A program made the position numbers and the translations under genes. The notes under the pieces are model-generated. The model made no database searches. It worked only from the letters and a program-made list of their open reading frames with translations, and had not been told where the DNA came from. From Centroberyx gerrardi (taxonomy: Eukaryota > Chordata > Actinopteri > Beryciformes > Berycidae), in the NCBI RefSeq assembly GCF_048128805.1, contig NC_136005.1, positions 3,123,941 to 3,187,940 of the forward strand: DNA of 64,000 bases, read 5' to 3'. Shown one piece after another: positions 38,542 through 49,900 of the stretch. The stretch's first letter is position 1. The number at the start of each line of letters is the position of its first letter.

Positions 38542-40608
38542 TTAGCGTTGTGTTGTGGTTTGTGGAAGTATGATTGGTGTACACGCAATGCCAGCAAAGG
38601 ACTCTGGGAAGTGCAAATCCCTCTCCCACTCATCTGTCTCTGTGTTGTACACCTGCACGATGCTCGTGACATTGTTCAGGTGCCAGTTGTAGCCCCCGAC
38701 GATGTAGATCTTTCTGTCCAGTAAGCAGCAGCCTGCCTCCGACTGCCCCGCCCGCATGGGACTGACGGTGGTCCACTGGTCGTTCTCTGGAACGTAATAC
38801 TCCACCGCCAGCACGTCAAAACATCGGTCCACATGGTCCATGCGACCGCCCAGGGCGTAGACTCGCTCCTTGGAGCTGATCATGGCGTGGAGAACTCTGG
38901 GTTCGTTCATGGGAGCTCTGAAGTCCCACTGGTCGGACACCGGGTCGTAGCAGTGAAGAGTTTTCTTGTCGTCCAGCGAGACGCCGTAACCCCCAGAGAT
39001 GTACAGCTTGTCTCCGCAGGTCGTCCCAGCGTGACCCCAGATCCTGCGTTTTAACGGTTCCACGTAAGTCCACTCGTTCTTCTTTGGGCAGTAGCACTCC
39101 ACAGACGACAGGCTGCCGGATCGATCGCGCCCACCGGTGGCGTACAGACGTCCATGCAGCATGTTTAGCTGAAACTGGATACGTCCCTCCTGCATGGGTT
39201 GGATGCGCAGCCATTGGCTCAGGTGCGGGTCATATCGAAAGCAGCTGTCCACCGCCCCCTCGCCGCTTCGGTACTGTAAGTGCTGTCCGCCGACCACATA
39301 GACAAAGTTATCGAGTACAGCGACACAAGCGTGGCTGCAGCCCGTCTCCATCTCCGTCAGCTCTTTGAACTGGCGAGAAGCAATGTCGGGGAGATAGTAC
39401 ACCTTGGTGCTCACGGTGCGGTCATTATCGGTGTAGGGCGTCCCGCCGAAGGTGATGAGGGACATGACGTCGGACCGGATCACCGTCCGCGGGGACTGCA
39501 TCTCATGCTGTCGGAACGGCAGGATCTGGTAGTTGAAGGCCTCGAGGAGATACTGCCGGCACAGCACGTCCTCCACCATGATGTCCACCGTCTGGACGCT
39601 GTCCACCAGCTCCGACGAGCGCATGAGCGGGAAGCGCACGTGGCAGAGCACCCCGTTGGCTTGAGCCCGGCGGGACTCGTCGTACTGGAGCCATCGGATG
39701 GCGGCGTGAAAGAGATCGATCTCACTACAGTTCTTCAGCTTGTTGCTCTGCAGGAAGAAGACCAGGCGCTCCATGGGGATGTGCAGGAAGTCCTCCTCCT
39801 CTGCAATTTGGAGGAAGTGGCGAAAGGTGAAGGCGTCCACCGACTCCTTGAGGGAAGACAGGTTGAAGGTGGTGGCCATCTGGCCGATGTTCAGGCAGGT
39901 CTCCACGCTCATCGCCGACTTGAGGAACTCCTCGCAGAGCTCCACGACCGGGACCATCTGGAGGAAGACAGCCGCCCCGAGGACGTCCTGAATGCAGTCC
40001 AGGTCGAGAGTGACTTCTGCACTATAGGCAAAGTCAATGATATGTTTCAGGCCTCGGGCGGACAAACCCTTCAGCTCAATTGTATCCTGGTTTGACTCCC
40101 TCATACCTCCGGTAAACATTGCTCTGCAACGCAAGAACGAAAGCTGGTGAGTTGATTGACCCTTTAGAACTCCATATCATCTAAACACAGGGTTCCCATC
40201 ATGGCCCTGATGTAAACTTCCAAGAATTTTCCATGACTTTCCATAACTAAATCAGAGCACTTCCATGAGCTAAAAATTGTTCTTCCTTCCTGGTTTGGTG
40301 TTTTTCTGAAGAGGTGAGCTGTTTGGTTTCCACTACAGCTGGACTGAAAACCACCATCTAATGAGAAAAATGTGTGAAACAAGTTGTAAAACACAGTCTG
40401 CTATATTTCTGTAAAGTGACCAATTTGTAAAATGTCCTAATATTCCTTGACTTCCCTAGGGAATTTATCAAATTCCCTGACTTTCCCTGTCTGGAATACA
40501 TCAAGATATTCAAGAAATTCAATGACTAGTGGGAACCCTGTAAACATGAATTCGGTGGAGTTGATGAGTCAAATGAGACACAAAAGAGAGAGGGAAAGAG
40601 AGAGCGAT

Positions 40609-40640
<32 letters not shown>

Positions 40641-43392
40641 TCATTTTGGAGTGCACTTCACGTTTCCCTCCCCCCTATCTTCCTCTCCCATCCATATTGC
40701 TTGTGAAGTTGTCGATCTAGGAATTCAAGCTTATTCTACTGCTGCACTCGGTGTTAAGTTGCTCTGGGCGAGAGCATCAGCTGAGTGCCTAACACTTTAA
40801 ATGAGAAGTCTTATGAGACAGACTAACCTGAAGTAGTCACTGCAGGCGGCCAGCACTGCCTTGTGGACCTGGAAGCGCTCCTCGTTGATGGCCAGCACCA
40901 CGTCTAGCAGCTGGCCCTGGGCTCGCAGGACCGACAGGCCCTGCAGGAGGGTGGCGCTGTGGCTCGGGGCTGAGAATGTGCAGCGCAGGGTGCTATTCTT
41001 GTTAGCCATACTGGAAGAGAAAAGGCCCTGTCATGTTCAGTGAATTCAGTGACTCCTACACGTTTTCCATTTAATACATCAATAACAAAAAGGGGGAATC
41101 TGCACACCACAAAATGTAGCGTGGGTGCAATAGACGAAAAAATCTCAAAATGTCAGAACAAAAGCTCCATGCAAAAACCCCTTGATAATGAAGGTCTTGT
41201 ACCAAAAGCTTAAGCAATAAACTGGTGTTTTTTGCATAGCAGTGTTGCATGGAGCTTTTGTTCTGCCATTTAAAATATCAACGCTTTTTCCAGACCTTAA
41301 TTTCTCGGCTGAAAACACACATTTTGTTCATTTTTCAATATTATATATTCTGATAGTGGATGGGTAATATGACTGTCAAGCAGGTTGAAGCTCCCATTTC
41401 CACCCACTATTAAAGTGTGATCTGTATCTGGATATCCTGGTATCTGGATGAGGAAAAACACATATGTAAGGTATAGATGTGCACAGCTGCACTGCGATCG
41501 GAATGTGATTGGATCTGCCAAAGCCAGCCAGGTGGAAATGCAATTCATAGAGTGTGTTCACATTAGTGAGACAGTATACAGTATGCCCACAGGGTAAAAA
41601 CGACATCGCCGGGGGGTAGAAACGACATTGGCGCGAGTAGAAACGACATCGCGGCAGGTAGAAACGACATCATCACAGGTAGAAACGACATAGATGCAGG
41701 TAGAAACGACATTGACGCGGGTAGAAACGTCATCACCACAGGTAGAAACGTCATCACCACAGGTAGAAACGTCATCACCACAGGTAGAAACGTCATCACC
41801 ACAGGTAGAAACGTCATCACCACAGGTAGAAACGACATCGAGGCAGGTAGAAACGACATCACCGTGGGTAGAAACCACAGATGCAGGTAGAAATGACATC
41901 ACCACTGTTAGAAACGACATTGATGCAGGTAGAAATGACATCACCGTGGGTAGAAACCTCATCACAGCAGGTAGAAACGTCATCAAGTCACATAGGAACA
42001 TCATTATGGCGGGTAGAAACGTCATCGGCGTGGGTAGAAGCGTCATCACCTCGCTTCCTACTAGAGATTCGTAGAAGACTATCATTCATCATCAAAGGAA
42101 AAGTGAGTCCAGGCTGTACAGTAACAGCAGCCATGTTAGGTTTTGTTGCCGCCTCCACACCTACCGGCCTGCTTTGTGTAATGAAAGCCGAAAATGACAT
42201 CCAGTCACGACACAAGACAGGATACAGATAACGAGAACTCATATAAGCACCGGGTGTAAATGCAAGGGCATGATCAGATTGTCAGATTTTCAGATGCAGA
42301 TCACATTTGAATTCCAGGTGTAAATGAGGTCCAAAGGTCACAAGATATTAATTTAAAGAGAGTCTACAGGTATGTGTAGAGGGACTAGACAACAATATAT
42401 TCCATGGTTTCCAAATTTTCTGTGCAATTCACAAATTTTAAGATGAAAATTATACATTTTTTCATCAACAATCTGAATTGTTTTAATTGCCAAGTACAAA
42501 AAAGCATACAGGAATTTATTGCAGCTTGCTTCAGCTGATCTGAATGAGGAAATTAACTTTGTTTACAAAGTCTGGGCTGATCTTGACAATATGGACAGGA
42601 CTGACCGAAGTCAAGGATAAGATGCTAAATATATATAGCACTAATATTTAAACTTTTAATCAAAATGACATCTGTGCAAAGTTAAACAGTTCATTCATTA
42701 GGTGACTGATAGAGTGTCACTTTCATTACACAGCACTTTGTAAGTTTGTTAAGAAAAGTCCTGCACAATATTATTATTGTTTTGTTGTTGCACACCTAAT
42801 ACCAGATGGGTTACTGACCAGTGTTTTGTCGGTTTCATGTTGCATTTTAGGCTATCAATTAATCATGACGATGACATCAATAGCAGCAGTGTTAATTGCT
42901 TTAGATTAGATACTGTAGTTATCAATTATAGGAGACAGCATCCACCTCGTGCACAAATTATGACACGTATGAAAATGGGAAAATGCAATGCTTTACCTCC
43001 CATTTACTAACTGGTCTGATAGCCTTGGTCATATAAAATACCGCCAGTGTTACAGCTTCACCTGCCACACAGCAGACTCGGTGGGTGTCCTCCTCTAACG
43101 GTGAACAGGCTGGACTGCATCTTTACTTTATTTCCACTGTTTTCTACTATCGATACAAACCCGAACAGCTGGACGCCAGGAGGCCGGACATCCTCGGTGT
43201 TTCCTGGCCCGCCGCTGCCGCGCCGGGTCGCTCCTGCGGCCGCCGGGCCGCGGACCCGGAGCCGCGGAGCTTCCGGACCGGGAAACACCGAGAAACCAGT
43301 TCAGCATCATCTACACACACCGGTTCCCCGGCTCTCTCTCACCTGTTCTGCGGATGTTTCGAAGCAAAATCCCCACCATCCGACTCCGCCAT
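38542..43392 (-). CDS. klhl26: Kelch-like protein 26
   Basis: Substrate adaptor of cullin-3 ubiquitin ligases: the BTB domain binds CUL3 and dimerises, BACK links, and the Kelch propeller binds substrate. Coding exons: 43343-43392, 40828-41010, 38542-40123; 1815 nt, 604 aa (human 615). The start MAESDGGD matches the family's N-terminus, and exon 1 joins exon 2 in frame (QNS-MANKNS). BTB is about aa 50-150 (LLDVVLAINEERFQVHK... to VELCEEFL), BACK about 155-260, and six Kelch repeats with paired glycines (VVGGQ, ATGGR, ISGGY, ALGGR, IVGGY) about 300-590. The single large exon carrying most of BTB through Kelch is normal for this gene. A later in-frame ATG at 41009 could serve a shorter form. 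Intron 1 holds a minisatellite. Confidence 0.97.
40189..40540. mobile_element. hAT-like MITE in klhl26 intron 2
   Basis: Ends CAGGGTTCCCATCA and AGTGGGAACCCTG are inverted; TAAACA occurs directly outside both ends, consistent with a decayed 8-bp duplication. 352 bp. Confidence 0.7.
40587..40634. repeat. (GA)n microsatellite
   Basis: GA-rich run ending in an uninterrupted AG dinucleotide array in klhl26 intron 2. Confidence 0.85.
41154..41274. repeat. Short inverted repeat
   Basis: CAGAACAAAAGCTCCATGCA at the left and its exact inverse at the right, about 75 bp apart, in klhl26 intron 1. The interior is AT-rich; possibly the remnant of a small transposon. Confidence 0.6.
41589..42056. repeat. 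21-bp minisatellite in klhl26 intron 1
   Basis: About 22 tandem units of GGTAGAAACGTCATCACCAC-A, with five near-identical copies at 41718-41825 and more diverged units outside. Because 21 is a multiple of three, several frames stay open on both strands; the resulting long ORFs (for example 41558-42085) have no other support as genes. Confidence 0.9.
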
Positions 43393-43740
43393 CTTCTAGC
43401 ACAGTGCAATACGCATAGGGCATTTTCAGACGCATTACCAGAAGGTCAACGGCGTAATTGGCCCGTTCATGATTTATTGAAGGCATCCAGCCTGCAGACA
43501 GACAGACACACAGAGAGCTGCCGCCTGGCTGCTGTCCTGTGCTGCTGAAGATGATGATGACCTGTCTGTCTGCCAGCTGTACTACACCTCCTCTGCCTGT
43601 ACGGACACTTTCTGGCCACTAGGCGGCGCCACAGTCATAGGCCCATATTAGACTACTGCAGTGGTTCCCAACCTGGGGTCCAGGAACCCTCAGCGGTCCT
43701 TCAGAGGGTTCCAGTGGGTCCTCAGCTACACAGGGACAAT

Positions 43741-43742
43741 AG

Positions 43743-43778
<36 letters not shown>

Positions 43779-43995
43779 AACTATTGCAATAGTAGCAATA
43801 GCTGTAGTGCTGCAACTATTACTACCACTACTACTACTACTGCTGCTGCTACTATGCTATAGCTGACTATTGCTACTACTACTATTACTACTCTACTACG
43901 GCTATTACTACACTGCTACTACTGCACTACTACTATTACTATGACTACTACTACTGCTGCTGCTACTATTGCTCCTGTACTGCTGCTGCTACTAC
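43741..43995. repeat. (ACT)n / (CTG)n trinucleotide tract
   Basis: Ten uninterrupted ACT units followed by about 200 bp of drifting ACT, TGC and ATT trinucleotides. Next to a CAGTGGTTCCCAACCTGGGG terminus (43669-43688) of a hAT-type element. Confidence 0.85.
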
Positions 43996-45399
43996 TTAGC
44001 CTTATGAGTACATTTTGATTTACATATTGATGTACATTGCTTTTAGGCTACTATTGCTAATTCAAAGAGGGAGGGCGAATATTCTGTTAACTGGTTTATT
44101 CATGGCAATAGGGAGGTATAAAAGGGGTATAACAGGTTCATGTAATCAGATTTACCTGAACTAGAGAAGGACCAGTAGCCAGGACAGCCAAATACAAGTC
44201 ACTGCTACCTTTTTGTTTTGTTTTTTACCTCTTTGGCAGAAAGACAGGATACGTTTGACTATATTATCGTCAGTAATAATAATGTAATAAAGTAATGATT
44301 ATCCTATTTGCAACATCCACACTAGGAAGACAGATTTAGACTGAATCATAGCAGGACTGTGCGCTGGTCTAAAAAGAATATCTGGTGACCGTGAAGCCAT
44401 GACAGTATCTGTTGTTAATGTTATCATCCTGAATCTAACCGCACACAGCGTTTATCAGTCAGGCTGCTGTCTGTGGTCTGGACAGATTATCCTCATCTTG
44501 ATGTGGGGACAGATAATGGATTGGCTGTCAGATTATCACGCTCCTCCAGCATGCCGCAAACCAAATAACACAGGAAGAAAAAAAAAGGCTTCTTTGAGGA
44601 GAAATTAAAACGCAGAGTGATGGAAAATACTTCAAATCTGTCATCACTTTTGGCAAATCAACATGGCATATTAAACCGTCAAAGGTTAGGTTGAAATGCC
44701 ACAGAAGCAGCAACTAAGTCCTGTCTGGTTATGAGTAAGCAAACGTTTTCACCTTGCACATGTACTGTTTTTTTAGGTCATTGTTTTTTTTTTGTTGACC
44801 ACTTCCTGCCACATGTTCACCTCTTGTCTTGACATTCACACATTTCTTTTACTGTTTTTTCAGCCTCTAAGCTGCTAAGCCATCATTTTCACTCCTTTCT
44901 TCTTCTACATCGTTCAGATTTCATTTTACACTGACCAAATCTGCAACACTCTGCACTTCATATTCCATCTGCACTTTGCTGTTGTTGCAGAAAAATCATG
45001 TTAACTGCAATTGCGGTGTTTCTCTCAACTTAAGGCCAGTATATTGATCGATGCCTGATGGACATCGCTGCAATGTCACCAACATTACATCATCGCTCGA
45101 CTTTGATTTTGGACGCTGACGCTCATAAGAAGTATAAATACTAGAGTGATTACAGAACGCATCGCAGAGGTTCAGTCATCATTTGCTCTCAAGACATGCA
45201 GAAGCAGAAAATCAAGAGGTAAATGTACTCTCTTTTGTGCATTTGTGAGTTTAACAGCAGCCTTTTTTGCAAAGAAGACATGACAACAGAGCCAGTGATG
45301 GGTTCAAAGTTCAGTTCAATGTAAGTACCAGCGATGGCCGCAACGACCATCACTCAAAGTATAACCAACATGTCGACCATAAAGTGTGATAATCGCCGG

Positions 45400-46505
45400 T
45401 GGCCTGAAATTAACGCTGAGCGGGGCCGCACAGACAATATTGTCTCCAGAGTCAGGCAGCTGTCAGTTGAAGCAGCGAGCTCTGTTGCCTCATGCTGCAA
45501 CAACGAGTCCAAACTGTTTGCCAAAATATCTCCAAAAAGCCGTTGGTGGCTCCACATGGAGATGAGAGGAAACATGACTCAGTTCCTCCATTATTCACAC
45601 TTTCACTATGACTGCTGTGGGGTGAGTTTGGTAGAAGACGATCCACTAGGGTTGTGACATTTCATTCGATAATCAATAAATTATCGAATGCATTAATTAA
45701 TTGCCATATTCAAACATCAAAGGGAACGTTCGATATTGGCTATCCAATTGTATTGCCTATTTTTATCACTCAGTTTCACGTGATCAGGATAGTTTTAAAC
45801 AGGAAACAAAACTTAAATAAGTTGAAAAATGGCTACTAACACTCGTCCCGCGGCTGCAGGAGCAAAATAAAAGATTATTAGCACACCGGAGAATCTTGCC
45901 ATTGAAGTAGCGCGGCCACACTGATCCGTTGTGTCTGTCCGTCTCCGTTCATTTCAATTCATTTTCAATGTTACGCGTCCGTCTCCGTCAGATTTCCGTC
46001 CGTTTTGACGGACAGACTGGACGAGAAATACGAGACGTTCCTACGTTAAATAGCGGCGAACACGTTGACGTTCCAAAACAGCCCAACGGACAGAAATCTA
46101 TCCGTCAGTAAAATTCTGTTTTCTGATGGATCAGTGTGTCTTTCTGTCAAAACCTTCACTATATTGCCCTCTAGTGGGCATACCCAGTATATATAAATTA
46201 CAAATATTCGATTTGTAATTTTTGATCAATGTCACAGCCCTACTATCCACTGAGATCCACTTTCCAGCCGTGGATAGAAACATGTCGGTCGGTCTCCGTA
46301 TCCTTTTCACAGACGGCTTTTTTGGAGATATTTTGGCAAACAGTTTGGACTCATTGTTGCAGCAAGAGGCAACGGAGCTCGCTGTTTCTACCAACAGCTG
46401 ACTATGGAGCCAATATTGTCTGTGGGTCCAAGAACTACAGGGATGGAAGAAACAAATTATATATAGGTCCAAAATCACCAAACTTATCCTGTAAGTAACC
46501 TTTGT
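45400..46505. mobile_element. Disrupted fold-back repeat
   Basis: The segment 45434-45545 (containing CAGCTGTCAGTTGAAGCAGC) reappears inverted at 46315-46430. The right end CTTATCCTGTAA is a variant of the TTAAAGGATAAG terminus. Between the arms (about 45650-46230) is unrelated DNA, so another element probably inserted. The same family is at 55150-55757. Confidence 0.6.
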
Positions 46506-46962
46506 CCTTTAACAACCTCTGTGGGTGACCAGTAGGAATTGCAACAACATCGATAGTCTCCTCCCACACAAGTCTCTGCCCCCACCTACTCCTCCCGTCC
46601 CCTTGAATTACAGTAGCCTGTAATTGATATTAGTGCAGGGTTCCAAAACAGAAATGTCTGGTGAAAATGTAATATATCACCATGCTAAGTACTGCAATAG
46701 TAAACAAAGTAACATTTGCTTTTTTGTCTTGAGAACGAGGCTTTTCAGCCTGAAATGTGTTGAGATGTGTTGCCTCTTCGTAGCACCGTCCTCCATCACT
46801 GAGCAGTTGAAAGTTTTTGTTCCAAAACAGAGTACAGGACAGAAATTGAGTTTTAAAGCCGGAAATCTCAGCACCTGGATACATAATCATTGAGTCATTG
46901 GTATTAGATATATTATGGTCATTTTGTGCTTTGGGGCAGTAAAACCCTTACTCAAATCCCCT

Positions 46963-49900
46963 TTAAGAGGAGTCTGCCTTCACATCGAAGACCGAGCCAT
47001 TCTTGTATATCAGCATGGTGATCTCGTCTCCCTGTCCGAGGTCCATCACTGCCGAGTCTCTGGACCGCCTCACTGCCTGACTCTTATAGCCGGGACTCAA
47101 ACACTCATCGCTGGCTCCCTCTGAGGTTGTGGAATCTCCCAGAATCCTCTCATGCTCCATGTCTTCTTCAGCGGCGTCATCGGTTTCCCACACCTCCCCC
47201 AGGACAGTGGTCTCCTCCAGGTCCTCAGGCGTCGGCACGGACTTGTCCTCCGGTTGCAGCGTCAGCTCATGTACCTCCTCTTTCATCTCCAGCATCTCCT
47301 GTTGAGATCACATTGGCAGAGGATGGTATCAGTCTCAACTGAATAATTAAGTTTATTACACGGCTTTGTTGAAAACTCAGCTCTGATTGGTCAGTGAAGG
47401 CATTCTGAGGTTTGTTACTTCTGCATGTTTTCTGGATAAAGAAGGTTTTACACCCTAGTGGCACTACTGAGTCTACAGCGAATCTCTATAGTGAATAAAT
47501 GACTAAAAGTGCATATTTAAAAGCATTAGAAAACAAAAAAAAACCCAAAATCTGCATGATTTGGGTAAGAGTTACCTGATTCCCCGGTCGAAAGGTGTCT
47601 ATTAGAATGACAGGTATCGGCACAGGAGGGAAGATCCTGTTTTTGATTCTAAGTATTAGAACAGAATATAAACTGTCAAACAGGACCAACCAGGATGAAT
47701 TAAAGAGCAAAGACAAAACAGTTAATCAACTAAGTCGTATTCCTAAAAGTAAGGCAGAATATATTAAACTCAACACATCTCTCTGAAACGTGTTTATTTT
47801 ATCCAACAATTGTTAGTCTGCATGTGACTCAGATGGGGCAGAGTTATTAGCCCTCACACACAGTTTGTTAATTATATTTCTATCCTAAAATGTAGAATAT
47901 TTACAACATTTTGTCAAAAAGCAACGGTCATATGAAAAACAGTTAAAGCCGCTCACCTCTTTAAGATGAAGGTGCACAGTATTGAGGCTAAAAAGAACAC
48001 AAACAGCAAGCCAAGACTCAGCCACACTAATTTGGGAAAGAACGTAAGATAGGATATGATAAATTAGTAGTCGCATATGGAAATACTTGCAGTTTACCAG
48101 TGGTGTGACTGAGTCAACTTTGCTCGAGTCCCAAGTCAGTCTCAAGTCTTGAGGCACAAGTCTCAAGTCAAGTCCCAAGTCCAAATGTAGATTACCAAGT
48201 CAAGTCAGAACAAATCAAGTGTCTTAAATATCTTATCTATATATCTTCAATATCTTAAAGAAAACTAAATATCTAGGTCTTTTCAATGCAATATGGTTTT
48301 AGGATAAAAACCTGCATCATGGGTTTGATTTCTATAATTAGTTTCAACTTTAGATTTTTTGTCAAGACTTTAGAAACCTTTTCAAGTCATCAAAGTTAAG
48401 TCCCAAGTCACCAGAACCCAACTCAAGTCAAGTCTCAAGTCTTCTCTTCATGCATCAAGTCAAGTCTCAAGGAATTAAAATTGTGACTTGTCTCGTACCG
48501 TTCACAGGATTCTCCGGATGTGTGGCGATAGATGTAAAGGCTTTGGGTCCGGCTCCCACTCTGGTTACTCCGGCCAGGCTGATGTTGTATCTGGATCCCG
48601 GCGTCAAGTTTTCCAGACGATATTCTGTGCTTGATGCTGATACATTATGGCACTCTAATGAAATGAGCGATGGAAAAACATGCAGTATGTCGCACATTGT
48701 CACAGAAATAATCATTACATGGCCATTTATATGTTGAGTGAGTTTCACAGGCAGTTGGAATATTGTATAATTACAAAAACAAATCATTGACAAAATATGC
48801 ATTCTTTTCTTCAATCCTGTAAAACGTTTTGTAGATAATTTTTTTGTCCACCAACAGCAAAAATAACATTTTACAGAGTGAACAAAAGCAGCGACTGATG
48901 AATGAAGTGTTATTGACAGAAGTGTACTGTTTGTATTTATATTGTTTTGTTTTGTTTTATTAGGATCCCCATTAGCTGCCAAATTAATTCCTGGGATCCT
49001 AAAAATTAACATTTTTACACTGAAAAAAAATCACACTTTTCAGAATTGTTCATCCATAATCCATGTTACAAAGTATGCTTTCGATAAAAAAAATCCACTA
49101 AATGGCAGATTATATGTTAAAGGATAACGCTGGTGTTTTTTAATGCATTTCTTACCGTCAACAAATCCTATGAAAATAATAAAATCAACAATGTGTACTC
49201 CCGTTACTTTCCGACATCCCACGTTCCCTTTTTAGCCTTCAAACTGGAAGTCATTGGCTCCAATTGTAAGCTAAAAACCTTGAAATACAGCTTACAAAGA
49301 CATGATTTCAATTTTAAAAATCGCTAACTGTTACCACGAAAAGTCAGGCTGTTGTAGTTATTACCAAATCAAATCCAAATGGGAACAAATTCTTCATTAC
49401 GCCGGGGACTATTTTCGGTGCTACGGAACTACTTTCCTGAGTTCGAAAACATGATTACGGTCGGCTTATTAAGTTGTTTGAGGAAAAAGTCGGCCGGCCC
49501 GGTGCATCGTGATGATGAAATATGTTGCCCAGAGCAACGGCATGGCTCTTTCATGTGTTTTTAATAGTTTTTATTTAATACAATGGAGTTCTATGGCTGC
49601 TGGGACATATTGGGCATCGGCTACATGGACGAGACACCAGCCTTATCCTTTAAGTAGGAGTAGTAGGAGTGAATTTTGCACCTTCAGCCCCGTCTTGCGG
49701 ACTGGTTCTCATGCTGCACACAGCGTAGTGTGTGAGGAAACCTTGCTGCTCTTCAGAGGGAATGGCTTTCCAGGACAGCTCAGCAGAATTGCATGTTTCG
49801 CTTAAAGCAGTGAAACCCTGAGGTTTGATGCGGGGAGCTGAAAAGGGAAAGAAAAGTTTAGTGTCTAACAAAAATATGCATATATATATATTTTTTTTTA

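Larger units (their letters stand above)
43393..46962. other. Intergenic, klhl26 promoter to receptor 3' end
   Basis: The left part holds the klhl26 5' UTR and promoter; the CpG-rich block lies just inside intron 1 (about 43190-43290). The remainder contains a hAT-like terminus at 43669, a CTA/CTG trinucleotide tract (about 43741-43995) and a large disrupted fold-back repeat (45400-46505). The receptor 3' UTR would lie immediately left of 46963. No coding exon was found. Confidence 0.5.

Noticed and set aside
39280-40095. 271-codon plus-strand ORF
   Set aside because: Antisense shadow of the large klhl26 exon; no family likeness, and the minus strand codes a full BTB-Kelch protein.
41589-42056. 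Possible CRISPR-like array
   Set aside because: Units are tandem without unique spacers, and the DNA is vertebrate.
41558-42085. Long ORFs on both strands with repeated MSFLPVVMTFLP / QVETSSP units
   Set aside because: Produced by a 21-bp minisatellite; no flanking exon signals or conserved domain.
45334-45657. 107-codon ORF and its antisense partners
   Set aside because: Lies in a fold-back repeat whose copies at 46310 and 55150 carry disrupted versions of the same frame.
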